Shown here: in pieces, positions 29,202 through 40,100 of the stretch
Layout: each line of letters opens with the position of its first letter
How positions within the stretch are numbered: the stretch's first letter is position 1
Assembly: GCA_020342235.1 (NCBI GenBank)
Contig: CP073218.1
Coordinates: 744,001-808,000 of the forward strand
Reading direction: 5' to 3'
DNA length: 64,000 nucleotides
Origin: Saccharomycopsis phalli
Lineage: Eukaryota > Ascomycota > Saccharomycetes > Ascoideales > Saccharomycopsidaceae
Made by a program: the position numbers and the translations under genes
The notes under the pieces: generated by a model
The model's input: the letters and a program-made list of their open reading frames with translations, nothing else
The model's database searches: none
Told to the model about the DNA's origin: nothing

Positions 29202-29217
29202 TCTGAGCTAAGCCCGC
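29145..29217 (-). tRNA. tRNA-Phe (GAA)
   Basis: 73-nt tRNA on the minus strand. Acceptor GCGGGCT/AGCTCGC (one G-T pair) with discriminator A, D-arm GCTCAGATGGGAGAGC, anticodon stem TCAGA/TCTGA with loop CTGAAGA (anticodon GAA), T-arm CTGTGATCGATACACAG. No intron, unlike S. cerevisiae tRNA-Phe. A run of seven T follows immediately (plus-strand 29137-29143). LTR elements start 14 bp upstream of its 5' end. Confidence 0.97.
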
Positions 29218-29226
29218 TCCTTGAAA

Positions 29227-29231
29227 ACTTT
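29227..29231. repeat. Target-site duplication, left, copy 1
   Basis: ACTTT, repeated at 34801-34805 after the 3' LTR of copy 1. Confidence 0.9.
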
Positions 29232-29671
29232 TGTAACGGGCAATCCCCGGTACCTCTCCTCTGGAGTATAGAAGGTACACGTGAATGGCACGTGAAGGCA
29301 TACAACATGCTAGGATCAACATGAAGAACAACATTCCCTCTGAACATGGTCTAGGCCTTGCGAAGTTACGTCTTCAAGTTACGTACAGCAAGGGTCAGAC
29401 ATGCTCTTTCCTATTAAGGCTAAAAGAAGGTCTAGACCGTCCTGAAAAGGATTCTTACGTCTCCACCAGACGCAAGTCGATGGAACACCTCTACCATATA
29501 GAATAATATAAATAGCGGGGAAACCTGCTATAAGCTGAACGAACTTTGGGAGAAATCCCATCTTAGCTTATTATAACAAACATTATTGTAAGCTTCTTCT
29601 ATCCCCTCGGAATAGTACCTTTATTGAGGTAATACTGAATATCCTGACGATTTGGGATATTGACTATTACA
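29232..29671 (+). repeat. 5' LTR of copy 1
   Basis: 440 bp, TGTAACGGGC...ACTATTACA ends. A TATAAATAG box lies near 29507-29517. Appears identical to 34361-34800. Confidence 0.95.
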
Positions 29672-29673
29672 GT

Positions 29674-29683
29674 TGGTAGCGCC
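29674..29683 (+). other. Primer-binding site, initiator tRNA-Met, copy 1
   Basis: TGGTAGCGCC, two bases after the 5' LTR, complementary to the 3' end of yeast initiator tRNA-Met as in Ty1 and Ty3. Confidence 0.88.
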
Positions 29684-29699
29684 ACAAGGTTCATCAAGG

Positions 29700-30479
29700 A
29701 TGTCTGACGAAACAAGCGACGTGTCCTCCAGACGGAAGGAATTCATCTGGAATGGTATTCCACCATTGGCCGAAGGAGACCCACCGGCGGTGGTGTCACA
29801 ATTCATCTGGAAAGCCAGGAGAACATTTGGTGAGTTAGACGATAGTGTTGAAGATCGTTTACTGTACATCGGTGCCCGAATGGAAGGAACTGCTGCGCTT
29901 TGGCATCATAATCAAGCACGGCTCTGTGAGGAAGACGACTCCATTGAACCGTATCTAAAGGCGTTGGAAGATAGGTTCTTACCAAGAAATTACCAATGGA
30001 TGATCCGCCAACGCGTATTCTTTTGCAAAATGGGCAACAATTCCCTACAAAAGTATATTCAAGACTATGGACAAAATATCAGTGAAATGCCCAAAGGTTA
30101 CCTCCCGCTACAGACTAGCATCGACCTCTTTGTCTGCGGTCTCCCTCACAAATACAGGGAAGACATAATTAACCAGGAGCCTCAAACTTGGTTGGAAGCA
30201 GCGCACATCGCCGAAAAGATGAATATTCGTCCTAAGGAAGCTTTTAAACCAAAGGAACGTCCTGCCGCTAACAACAAACGAAAACGGGATGAACCTGAAA
30301 ACGATAAATCTTCGTTAAAATGCACCTTTTGTCACAAAATAGGTCATTTGGCGTCTAGTTGTTTCAACCGGTTGAAAAGGGTAAAAGTGAACAATTTACA
30401 AGTTGAGTCGCTGAATGAATCAGAGACTAATACTGAGAACGATGATGAAAAGGAGTTGCTCAGTTCAAAAAACTTCTAG
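29700..30479 (+). CDS. gag of copy 1
   Basis: 259-residue Gag of the Ty3-type element, open throughout. The central region (KYIQDYGQNISEMPKGYLP) corresponds to the capsid. One zinc knuckle (CTFCHKIGHLASSC) sits near the C-terminus. A -1 slippery heptamer A AAA AAC overlaps the last codons. Confidence 0.9.
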   Translation: MSDETSDVSSRRKEFIWNGIPPLAEGDPPAVVSQFIWKARRTFGELDDSVEDRLLYIGARMEGTAALWHHNQARLCEEDDSIEPYLKALEDRFLPRNYQWMIRQRVFFCKMGNNSLQKYIQDYGQNISEMPKGYLPLQTSIDLFVCGLPHKYREDIINQEPQTWLEAAHIAEKMNIRPKEAFKPKERPAANNKRKRDEPENDKSSLKCTFCHKIGHLASSCFNRLKRVKVNNLQVESLNESETNTENDDEKELLSSKNF

Positions 30480-33400
30480 GGTCTGTCTCCATCCGAGGTC
30501 AGTTGCCAGACCCTACTTGCTTTAGCCAAAGTAAAGAGCCCGGGAGTAAACCATTAGTCATTATTAGTTTGGACATCCAAGGTCGGACTATCAAGGCTTT
30601 GGTGGACCCAGGGGCCGCTTTATCTTGCTTGAATATACAAATTTGTCAATCATTACATCTTCCTGTTAAAAAGGCTGAGCGGCCAATCTCTGTTCAGGAC
30701 GTAGCCTTAAGACACATTGAAGATATAGACTCATGGACTCAAGCAGAATTTACATTTGGCGACCTTCCGGATAAACCTAACCACAATCTTAAGTTTTATA
30801 TCATGAAAAATTGTCCCCATGATTGTATCTTAGGTTTGCCTTTTATTTGGGATCATTACGATCTTTTCAAGAATATTATGGACCAGGAATTGTTGAGAAA
30901 TCAGCCCCGGACTATGAACGCTATACAGCGGAATCAAGGAGAAGCGCCCATTCAAATCATCACAGCAGCGAAGGCCGCTAGAATGATGAAAACAGCGGAC
31001 AATGAGTTTTATACCATACTTATTAAACCCAATCCGTTGTGGGACGTGAACCCTAAGAGTGTTCCTAACGGGACTAACCATGATGAATTATTGGAACTGT
31101 GTAATACAGAACCCTTGTCAAAGACCTGTCATACAGGGATATCACCCACAGTGATGGGGGCCGTTCAGGCTCAAGAAATTGAAAACAAGCACTCACATGC
31201 TGCCATGAATCAGACGGAAACGTCACAATTTAATATAAGTTTATCGACGCAGAAATGTCTCGATAACGAGTACTCCCCAATGACGACCTAACGGCAATCG
31301 TTGGAGATGTTACTGATGGTCTGTTGCCCACCATTAAGAGGAACACGAATTCCAGTACAAAAATGGCTGTGAATATCAATCTGGTTCTGACTGCTTCCAC
31401 AGGGGATTCTAGGGTGAAAGCTCTTCTCCTGGAGTTTAGCGATGTAATCAGTAATGAATTGCCGATTGGAGGCACTTCTTTCAGGAAGGTAATGCATCAT
31501 ATTCATATCCTCCCCGGACGTCAACCTAGTTATCAGAACTACTACAGATTAAGTCCGGACAATCGAGCAGAATTGAAGAGTCAAATTGAAGAACTTATTC
31601 GGAGCAATCGAATTTTTCCCACGTCGTCCCCCTACGGAGCGCCGGTTTTATTTGTTAAGAAAAAGGACGGAAGCAAAAGACTTTGTGTGGATTACAGACG
31701 GTTAAATGAAATTACAGAAAAATCTCGGTTCCCCCTCCCACGTATTGAAGACTTGTTGGACCTCATACATGGAGCTAAGATATTTTTTAAGTTGGACTTG
31801 GTTAGCGGGTATCATCAAATCTTAATAACTCCAGATGATAAACACAAAACTGCTATGGTGACGCCGTTCGGACAATATGGCTGGAACGTCATGCCATTTG
31901 GGCTTTGCAATGCACCAGCGACGTTCCAGGCCGTCATGAATAAGCTCCTACTTCCGCTTGAAAAGTTTTGTGTGGTCTATATTGATGATGTGCTCATATT
32001 CTCGCCAGACGAAGCGTCCCACAAACGACACATACGCACGGTATTAGAAACCTTTCGGCAAGCTCGATTGATTGTCAGCCTGAAGAAATCACAGTTCTAC
32101 CTCAAAAGTATGGACTTTCTTGGGTATAAAGTGTCGGATAAGGGCATTCATGTCACGGACTCGCAAATAGAGTCAGTGAAACGATATCTAGTCAAAACAC
32201 CAGCTCAAGTGAGATCGTTTGTTGGACTTGCAAGTTATTATCGCCGGTTCATTCGGGGATTTGCCGAAATTGTGCGACCCCTACATTTGTTTGCGAACGA
32301 TAAAGTTCAGTGGTCTAACGACCAAGAGACGGCGGTAGAAACTCTTAAGGAGGCATTAACAACAGCTCCTACGTTGATTGTTTTCGACCCGGCACTAACG
32401 TGTCGAGTCACAGCCGATGCATCAAACTTCACGGCTGGAGCAGTACTTGAACAATTTGATAATGATGGAACCACAAAAGGAGTGGTTGCCTACATGTCTA
32501 AACAACTTCAAAATGCCCAACTCCGGTATCCGGTACGGGAAAAGGAATTACTAGCTATAGTTTTAGCTTTGAGACAGTGGAAACACTATTTATCGGCTCC
32601 GTTTGAGATTTTCACGGACCATCACTCTTTGAAATATTTAAACTCGTCGAAAAGCGAGGATAACCCGCGGTTGATCAGGTGGCTTCAGTACCTTGCTAAT
32701 TTCAATTACACGATCCACTACAAGGCGGGTCATTTGAATGGAGCTGCCGACGCGTTAAGTCGCTGTGTACTCAGCGCGATAGTAACTTCTAACGAAGGAT
32801 CCGGAGGCTCTTTGCAATACACAGAGGTGACCAAGCACCCTGGTACTCAACCTATTGAAAAAGAAGAGTATCTTGCAGACCCCAATTTTAAATTAATCTA
32901 TCAAGTTTTATTTCAACTGGCACCGTGTCCGAAAGAACACAAAGCTCTATTGAACTTTTACCTGGCCAGAAAATTAAATGGCAACGACGTGTTGGTTTTC
33001 CGCACGTCTCTGTTGGATCACTCCAAGGTATGTCTACCCAGAGGTAGGTGGCAGACCAAGATGATACACATGTACCACAACGCTGCTGGTAGTCTTCACA
33101 TGGGTCCTCATAAGATGGTACGGCAAATCCAGTCGCTGGGTTTTTACTGGCCCGGAATGGAGCGTTCTATACGCAAACACCTACTTAGATGTGAAACATG
33201 CCGAACCATCAAGCCCTCCAATCAAGCAACTAATGGGCTTGCTCAACCGCTAGAAGTCCCTATTGCTAGGTGGGCAGATCTCTCTATGGATTTCATCTCA
33301 GGGTTTCCTGAAGATGAAGGCTACGATTGTATATTGGTCGTGGTCGACCGTCTTACAAAGCGGGCGAAATTCATTCCATGCAAGAAAACGTGTACAGCAG

Positions 33401-34326
33401 AACAGTTTGGTGAATTATTTTTCAGGCACATTGTGTGTGAACATGGAGTACCTAGGTCGATAATATCGGACCGAGGAATATTATTTGTGAACAACTTCTG
33501 GAAGACAGTTACAGAAAGAATGGGAATTGATCATCGACTATCCACCAGTGCGCATCCCCAAACCGATGGCCAAACGGAAAGAATGAATCGCAACTTGATA
33601 CAGGCGCTTAGAGTGTGCAAGAAGGTACAGGGAAACCTGTGGTGCCGAATGTTACCAGTGGCACAGTTCGCGTACAACAGCCAGTATCAAGAATCTATTA
33701 AAACATCTCCTTTCTTTGCAGATCTAGGCTATCACCCAAGATACTGGGAGATAGTGGTAGGTTACGATATACCTAGACTTTTCAATGACAAAAAGATTGT
33801 GGCTGGCAATGCGTTCGTGGAAGCACAGGATAAAAATATGGAATGGCTTAAACTGAACATGGCTGAAGCTCAGATTAGACAGAGTTATCAGACGAACAAG
33901 CATCGAACCGATGTGACCTTCAAAGACGGAGAATTAGCTTTACTACAAAGAAAGGCTCTTTCAACGTCCTCAGAACGAGAAAAGAAATTTGAAGCCCCAT
34001 TTACTGGGCCGTTCCGTGTGACTCCTACCGACAACCCAAACAGCTACGTTGTGCAGGTAGGTCCCAGAAAGAAATTAACAATCAATGTGAAAAATTTAAG
34101 GAAGTATTACTCAACGGAACTTGCGGAAACTGGTAGTTGGTATGAGGAAAACATAGAACTGATTGTGTTAATTCTCGAAATCAGCGATCACCATGCGGTG
34201 GTACTCTACAGGGACAAACCTACCCCAGTCACGATTCCCGCGCGTTGGATTGCGAAAATTTCAGACAAGCTTATGAATCATCTACTCCAAGACCTTGAAG
34301 AATTCGAACCCTTACGGGATTGGTAG
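30473..34326 (+). pseudogene. pol region of copy 1 (PR-RT-RH-IN)
   Basis: Pol of a Ty3/gypsy element. Protease (LVDPGAALSCLN form of the active-site motif), RT with YIDDVLIF, RNase H, integrase with HHCC-type zinc region and a DDE core, and an IN C-terminal region with FTGPFRV. It looks broken about once. Otherwise nearly the same protein sequence as the pol of copy 2. Confidence 0.9.
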
Positions 34327-34360
34327 GTCAAGGGACGACCTACGCTTCAGGGGGGGAAAC

Positions 34361-34800
34361 TGTAACGGGCAATCCCCGGTACCTCTCCTCTGGAGTATAG
34401 AAGGTACACGTGAATGGCACGTGAAGGCATACAACATGCTAGGATCAACATGAAGAACAACATTCCCTCTGAACATGGTCTAGGCCTTGCGAAGTTACGT
34501 CTTCAAGTTACGTACAGCAAGGGTCAGACATGCTCTTTCCTATTAAGGCTAAAAGAAGGTCTAGACCGTCCTGAAAAGGATTCTTACGTCTCCACCAGAC
34601 GCAAGTCGATGGAACACCTCTACCATATAGAATAATATAAATAGCGGGGAAACCTGCTATAAGCTGAACGAACTTTGGGAGAAATCCCATCTTAGCTTAT
34701 TATAACAAACATTATTGTAAGCTTCTTCTATCCCCTCGGAATAGTACCTTTATTGAGGTAATACTGAATATCCTGACGATTTGGGATATTGACTATTACA
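34361..34800 (+). repeat. 3' LTR of copy 1
   Basis: 440 bp, preceded by a G-rich polypurine tract. Followed by the target duplication ACTTT. Confidence 0.95.
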
Positions 34801-34804
34801 ACTT

Positions 34805-35187
34805 TGTAACGATAAAATCCTGGTGGTATCGTTACAATCACTTATAAACTGGCTAATTAACAATATGAAGTATTGTTAACTACAAGATATAAGTTGTAAA
34901 GTTATCTCAGAATATATCTCTAAGTTACTTGATGATTTATTAGCTATTTCCTTCTGTATTTATATTATTCCAGAGACAGGGTTACTTCCTTAATTAAGGG
35001 TTGCCTCAAATCCCCTTTTGGGATTCTTCCATATTCATCTCTGTACACGGCAGTGCTTTGACTTCCTTTCTCGTCACCATAGGCATCATCCCTTATCCGC
35101 ACGTTGACATGTGATGTTCACGTGTCATCCCATGTGACCAACACGTGTATCCCACGTGTCTAGTGTAAACGATATTTTATCGTTACA
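34805..35187 (+). repeat. Solo LTR, family B, copy B1
   Basis: 383 bp from TGTAACGATAAAATCC to ATTTTATCGTTACA, with no internal region. The flanks AACTT (29226-29230, before copy 1 split the site, and 35188-35192) form its target duplication. Copy 1 inserted at its first base. Its partner B2 follows. Confidence 0.88.
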
Positions 35188-35191
35188 AACT

Positions 35192-35865
35192 TGTATGTAA
35201 CCAGGAAGGTACACTTCCCTGGTTAGGAGAAATGATACAGCGGTTAGAGACCCTGGTTGTATACGTGCACGTGATGGGAGGAAGCCCGGGTTATATGTGC
35301 ACGTGAGAGGAATGAAGCCCTGGTAAGGGGTGAGTATAAATATACAAACGGTGGCGTGAAGGAGGTCACGCAAGGTTACGGTCATAATAATGTAAGCTTT
35401 CATATACGTGAATAAGGAATCACGGACGCCTTATTCAGCATAACCAGCATTCTCCGAAGTAGATCGGATCTAACTGGTTACATTGTAACGATAAAATCCT
35501 GGTGGTATCGTTACAATCACTTATAAACTGGCTAATTAACAATATGAAGTATTGTTAACTACAAGATATAAGTTGTAAAGTTATCTCAGAATATATCTCT
35601 AAGTTACTTGATGATTTATTAGCTATTTCCTTCTGTATTTATATTACTCCAGAGACAGGGTTACTTCCTTAATTAAGGGTTGCCTCAAATCCCTTTTGGG
35701 ATTCTTCCTGACTCGTCCTTCCATTCAACAGTGTTTTGATTTCCCTTCTCGTCACTATCGGCATCATCCCTTATCCGCACGCTGACATGTGATGTTCACG
35801 TGTCATCCCATGTGACCAACACGTGTATCCCACGTGTCTAGTGTAAACGATATTTTATCATTACA
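35192..35865 (+). repeat. Solo LTR, family B, copy B2, split by family C
   Basis: First four bases TGTA at 35192-35195, then family-C LTR 35196-35483, then the rest to 35865. Flanked by AAACT (35187-35191 and 35866-35870). Close to B1 but with scattered differences, most between 35700 and 35765. Confidence 0.85.
35196..35483 (+). repeat. Solo LTR, family C, inserted in B2
   Basis: 288 bp, TGTAACCAGG...CTGGTTACA, with target duplication TTGTA (35191-35195 and 35484-35488). Contains GAGTATAAATATA. Third LTR family in the stack. Confidence 0.87.
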
Positions 35866-35866
35866 A

Positions 35867-35871
35867 AACTT
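35867..35871. repeat. Target-site duplication, left, copy 2
   Basis: AACTT, repeated at 41449-41453. Confidence 0.88.
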
Positions 35872-36312
35872 TGTAACGGGCAATCCTCGGTACCTCTTCT
35901 CTGGAGTATAGAAGTTACACGTGAATGGCACGTGAATGCATACAACATGCAATGAACAACAGGAAGAGGACCGGGCTTGTGGGTGAACAAGGTATAACCC
36001 TTGTGAAGATACGTCTTTAGGTCACGTACATCAAGATACCGGTATACTCTTTCCTATTAAGGATAAAGAAGGTCTAGGCCGTCCTAAAAGGGATTCTGAC
36101 GCCTTTACCAGACGCAAGTCAATGGCACACCGCCACCATATAGAATAATATAAATAGCTGGGAAACCTGCTATGAAGCTAACTAACTTTGGGAGAAATTC
36201 CATCTTAGCTTATTATAACAAACATTATTGTAAGCTCCTTCTATCCCCTCGGAATAGTATTTTATTGAGGTAATACTAAATATCCTGACCATTTAGGATA
36301 TTGACTATTACA
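35872..36312 (+). repeat. 5' LTR of copy 2
   Basis: 441 bp, TGTAACGGGC...ATTACA. It differs from the copy-1 LTR considerably more than the two internal regions differ from each other. Confidence 0.93.
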
Positions 36313-36314
36313 GT

Positions 36315-36324
36315 TGGTAGCGCC
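36315..36324 (+). other. Primer-binding site, copy 2
   Basis: TGGTAGCGCC, as in copy 1. Confidence 0.87.
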
Positions 36325-36340
36325 ACAAGGTTCATCAAGG

Positions 36341-37121
36341 ATGTCTGACGAAACAAGCGAAGTGTCTTCCAGACGGAAGGAATTCATCTGGAATGGTATT
36401 CCACCATTGGCCGAAGGAGACCCACCAGCGGTGGTGTCACATTTCATCTGGAAAGCCAGAAAAAACATTTGGTGAATTAGACGATAGCGTCGAAGATCGT
36501 TTACTGTACATCGGTGCCCGAATGGAAGGAACTGCTGCGCTTTGGCATCATAATCAAGCACGGCTCTGTGAGAAAGATGACTCCATTGAATCTTACCTAA
36601 AGGCGTTGGAGGACAGGTTCTTACCAAGAAATTACCAATGGACGATCCGCCAACGCGTATTCTTTTGCAAAATGGGCAACAATTCCCTACAAAAGTATAT
36701 TCAAGACTATGGACAAAATATCAGCGAAATGCCCAAAGGTTACCTCCCGCTACAGACTAGCATCGACCTCTTTGTCTGCGGTCTCCCTCACAAATACAGG
36801 GAAGACATCAAAAACCAGGATCCTCAAACTTGGTTGGAAGCAGCTCGCATAGCCGAAAAGATGAATATTCGTCCTAAGGAAGCCTTTAACCCAAAGGAAC
36901 GTCCTGCCTCTAACAACAAACGAAGACGGTACGAACCTGAAGACGATAAATCCTCGTTAAAATGCACCTTTTGTCACAAAATAGGTCATTTGGCGTCTAG
37001 TTGTTTTAACCGGTTGAAAAGGGTAAAAGTGAACAATTTACAAGTTGAGTCGCTGAAGGAATCAGAGACTAACACTGAGAACGTTGATGAAAAGGAGTTG
37101 CTCAGTTCAAAAAACTTCTAG
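36341..37121 (+). pseudogene. gag region of copy 2
   Basis: Same Gag family as copy 1, ending with zinc knuckle and slippery heptamer. It looks broken about once. Confidence 0.88.
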
Positions 37122-40100
37122 GGTCTGTCTCCATCCGAGGTCAGTTGCCAGACCCTACTCGTTTTAGCCAATGTGAAGAGCCCGGAAGTAAGCCATTAGT
37201 CATTATTAGTTTGGACATCCAAGGTCGGACTATCAAGGCTTTGGTGGACCCAGGGGCCGCTTTATCTTGCTTGAATATACAAATTTGTCAATCATTACAT
37301 CTTCCTGTCAAAAAGGCTGAGCGGCCAATCTCTGTTCAGGACGTAGCCTTAAGACACATTGAAGATATAGACTCATGGACTCAAGCAGAATTTACATTTG
37401 GCGACCTTCCGGATAAACCTAACCACAATCTTAAGTTTTATATCATGAAAAATTGTCCCCATGATTGTATCTTAGGTTTGCCTTTTATTTGGGATCATTA
37501 CGATCTTTTCAAGAATATTATGGACCAGGAATTGTTGAGAAATCAGCCCCGGACTATGAACGCTATACAGCGGAATCAAGGAGAAGCGCCCATTCAAATC
37601 ATCACAGCAGCGAAGGCCGTTAGAATGATGAAAACAGCGGACAATGAGTTTTACACCATACTTATTAAACCCAATCCGTTGTGGGACGTGAAACCTGAGA
37701 ATGTTCCTAACGGGACTAACTCTGTTAAATTATTGGAACTGTGTAATACAGACCCCTTGACAAAAACCTGTCATACATGGATATCACCCACAGTGATGGG
37801 GGCCGTTCAGGCTCAAGAAATTGAAAACAAGCACTCACGTGCTGCCCTGAATCAGACGGAAACGTCAAACCTTAATATAAGTTCATCGACGCAGAAATGT
37901 CTCGATAACGAGTACTCTTCCAACGACAACCTAACGGCAATCGTTGGAGATGTTATTGATGGTCTGTTACCCACCATTAAGAGGAACACGAATTCCAGTT
38001 CAAACATGGCTGTGAATATCAATCTGGTTCTGACTGCTTCCATAGGAGACCCTAGGGTGAAAGTCCTTCTCCTGGAGTTTAGCGATGTGATCAGTAATGA
38101 ATTACCGATTGGAGGTACTTCTTTCAAGAAGGTGATGCATCATATCCATATCCTCCCCGGACGTCAACCTAGTTATCAGAATTACTACAGGTTAAGTCCG
38201 GACAATCGAGCTGAATTGAAGAACCAAATTGAGGAACTTATTCGGAGCAATCGAATTTTCCCCACGTCGTCTCCCTACGGAGCGCCGGTTTTATTTGTTA
38301 AGAAAAAAGACGGAAGCAAAAGACTCTGTGTGGATTATAGACGGTTAAATGAAATTACAGAAAAATCTCGGTTCCCCCTCCCACGTATCGAAGACTTGTT
38401 GGACCTCATACATGGAGCTAAGATATTCTCTAAATTGGATTTGGTCAGCGGGTATCATCAAATTTTGATAACTCCAGAAGACAAACACAAGACGGCTATG
38501 GTGACTCCGTTTGGACAATACGGGTGGAACGTCATGCCATTTGGGCTTTGCAACGCGCCAGCGACGTTCCAAGCCGTCATGAATAAGCTCCTCCTTCCGC
38601 TTGAAAAGTTTTGCGTGGTCTATATTGATGATGTGCTCATATTCTCCCCAGACGAAGCGTCCCACAAACAACACATCCGCACGGTATTGGAAACCTTTCG
38701 GCAAGCTAGATTAATTGTTAGCTCGAAGAAATCACAATTCTACCTCAAAAGTATGGATTTTCTTGGGTACCAAGTGTCGGATAAGGGCATCCATGTTACG
38801 GACTCGCAAATAGAGGCAGTGAAACGATACCTAGTCAAAACACCAGCTCAAGTGAGATCGTTCGTTGGACTTGCAAGTTATTATCGCCGTTTCATTCGGG
38901 GATTTGCCGAAATTGTGCGACCGCTACATTTGTTTGCGAATGATAAAGTTCAGTGGTCTAACGACCAAGAGACGGCGGTAGAAACTCTTAAGGAGGCATT
39001 AACAACCGCTCCTACGTTGATTGTTTTCGACCCAGCACTAACGTGTCGAGTCACAGCCGATGCATCAAACTTCACGGCTGGAGCAGTACTTGAACAATTT
39101 GATAATGATGGAACCACAAAAGGAGTGGTTGCCTACATGTCTAAACAACTTCAAAATGCCCAACTCCGGTATCCGGTACGGGAAAAAGAATTACTAGCTA
39201 TAGTTTTAGCTTTGAGACAGTGGAAACACTATTTATCGGCTCCGTTTGAGATTTTCACGGACCATCACTCTTTGAAATATTTAAACTCGTCGAAAAGCGA
39301 GGATAATCCGCGTTTGATCAGGTGGCTTCAGTACCTTGCTAATTTCAATTATACGATTCACTACAAGTCGGGTCATTTGAATGGAGCTGCCGACGCGTTA
39401 AGTCGCTGTGTACTCAGTGCGATAGTAACTTCTAACGAAGGAACCGGAGGCTCTTTGCAATACACAGAGGTGACAAAACACCCTGGTACTCAACCTATTG
39501 AAAAAGAAGAGTACCTTGCAGACCCCAATTTTAAATTAATCTATCAAGTTTTATTTCAACTGGCACCGTGTCCGAAAGAACACAAAGCTTTATTGAACTT
39601 TTATCTGGCCAGAAAATTAAATGGCAACGACGTGTTGGTTTTCCGCACGTCTCTGTTGGATCACTCCAAGGTATGTCTACCCAGAGGCAGGTGGCAGACC
39701 AAGATGATACACATGTACCACAACGCTGCTGGTAGTCTACACATGGGTCCTCATAAGATGGTACGGCAAATCCAGTCGCTGGGCTTTTACTGGCCCGGAA
39801 TGGAGCGTTCTATACGCAAACACCTACTTAGATGCGAAACATGCCGAACCATCAAACCCTCCAACCAAGCAACTAATGGGCTTGCTCAACCGCTAGAAGT
39901 CCCTATTGCTAGGTGGGCAGATCTCTCTATGGATTTCATCTCAGGGTTCCCAGAGGATGAAGGATACGATTGTATATTGGTCGTGGTCGACCGTCTTACA
40001 AAGCGGGCGAAATTCATTCCATGCAAGAAAACGTGTACAGCAGAACAGTTTGGTGAATTATTTTTCAGACACATTGTGTGTGAACATGGAGTACCTAGGG

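Larger units (their letters stand above)
29232..34800 (+). mobile_element. Ty3/gypsy LTR retrotransposon, copy 1 (youngest)
   Basis: 5.57 kb element with two 440-bp LTRs that look identical, flanked by the 5-bp duplication ACTTT. The initiator-Met primer site TGGTAGCGCC (29674-29683) and a purine tract (34350-34359) are present. Domain order gag, protease, RT, RNase H, integrase places it in Ty3/gypsy. Inserted 14 bp upstream of the tRNA-Phe 5' end. Identical LTRs imply very recent arrival. It looks broken about once, in pol. Confidence 0.96.
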
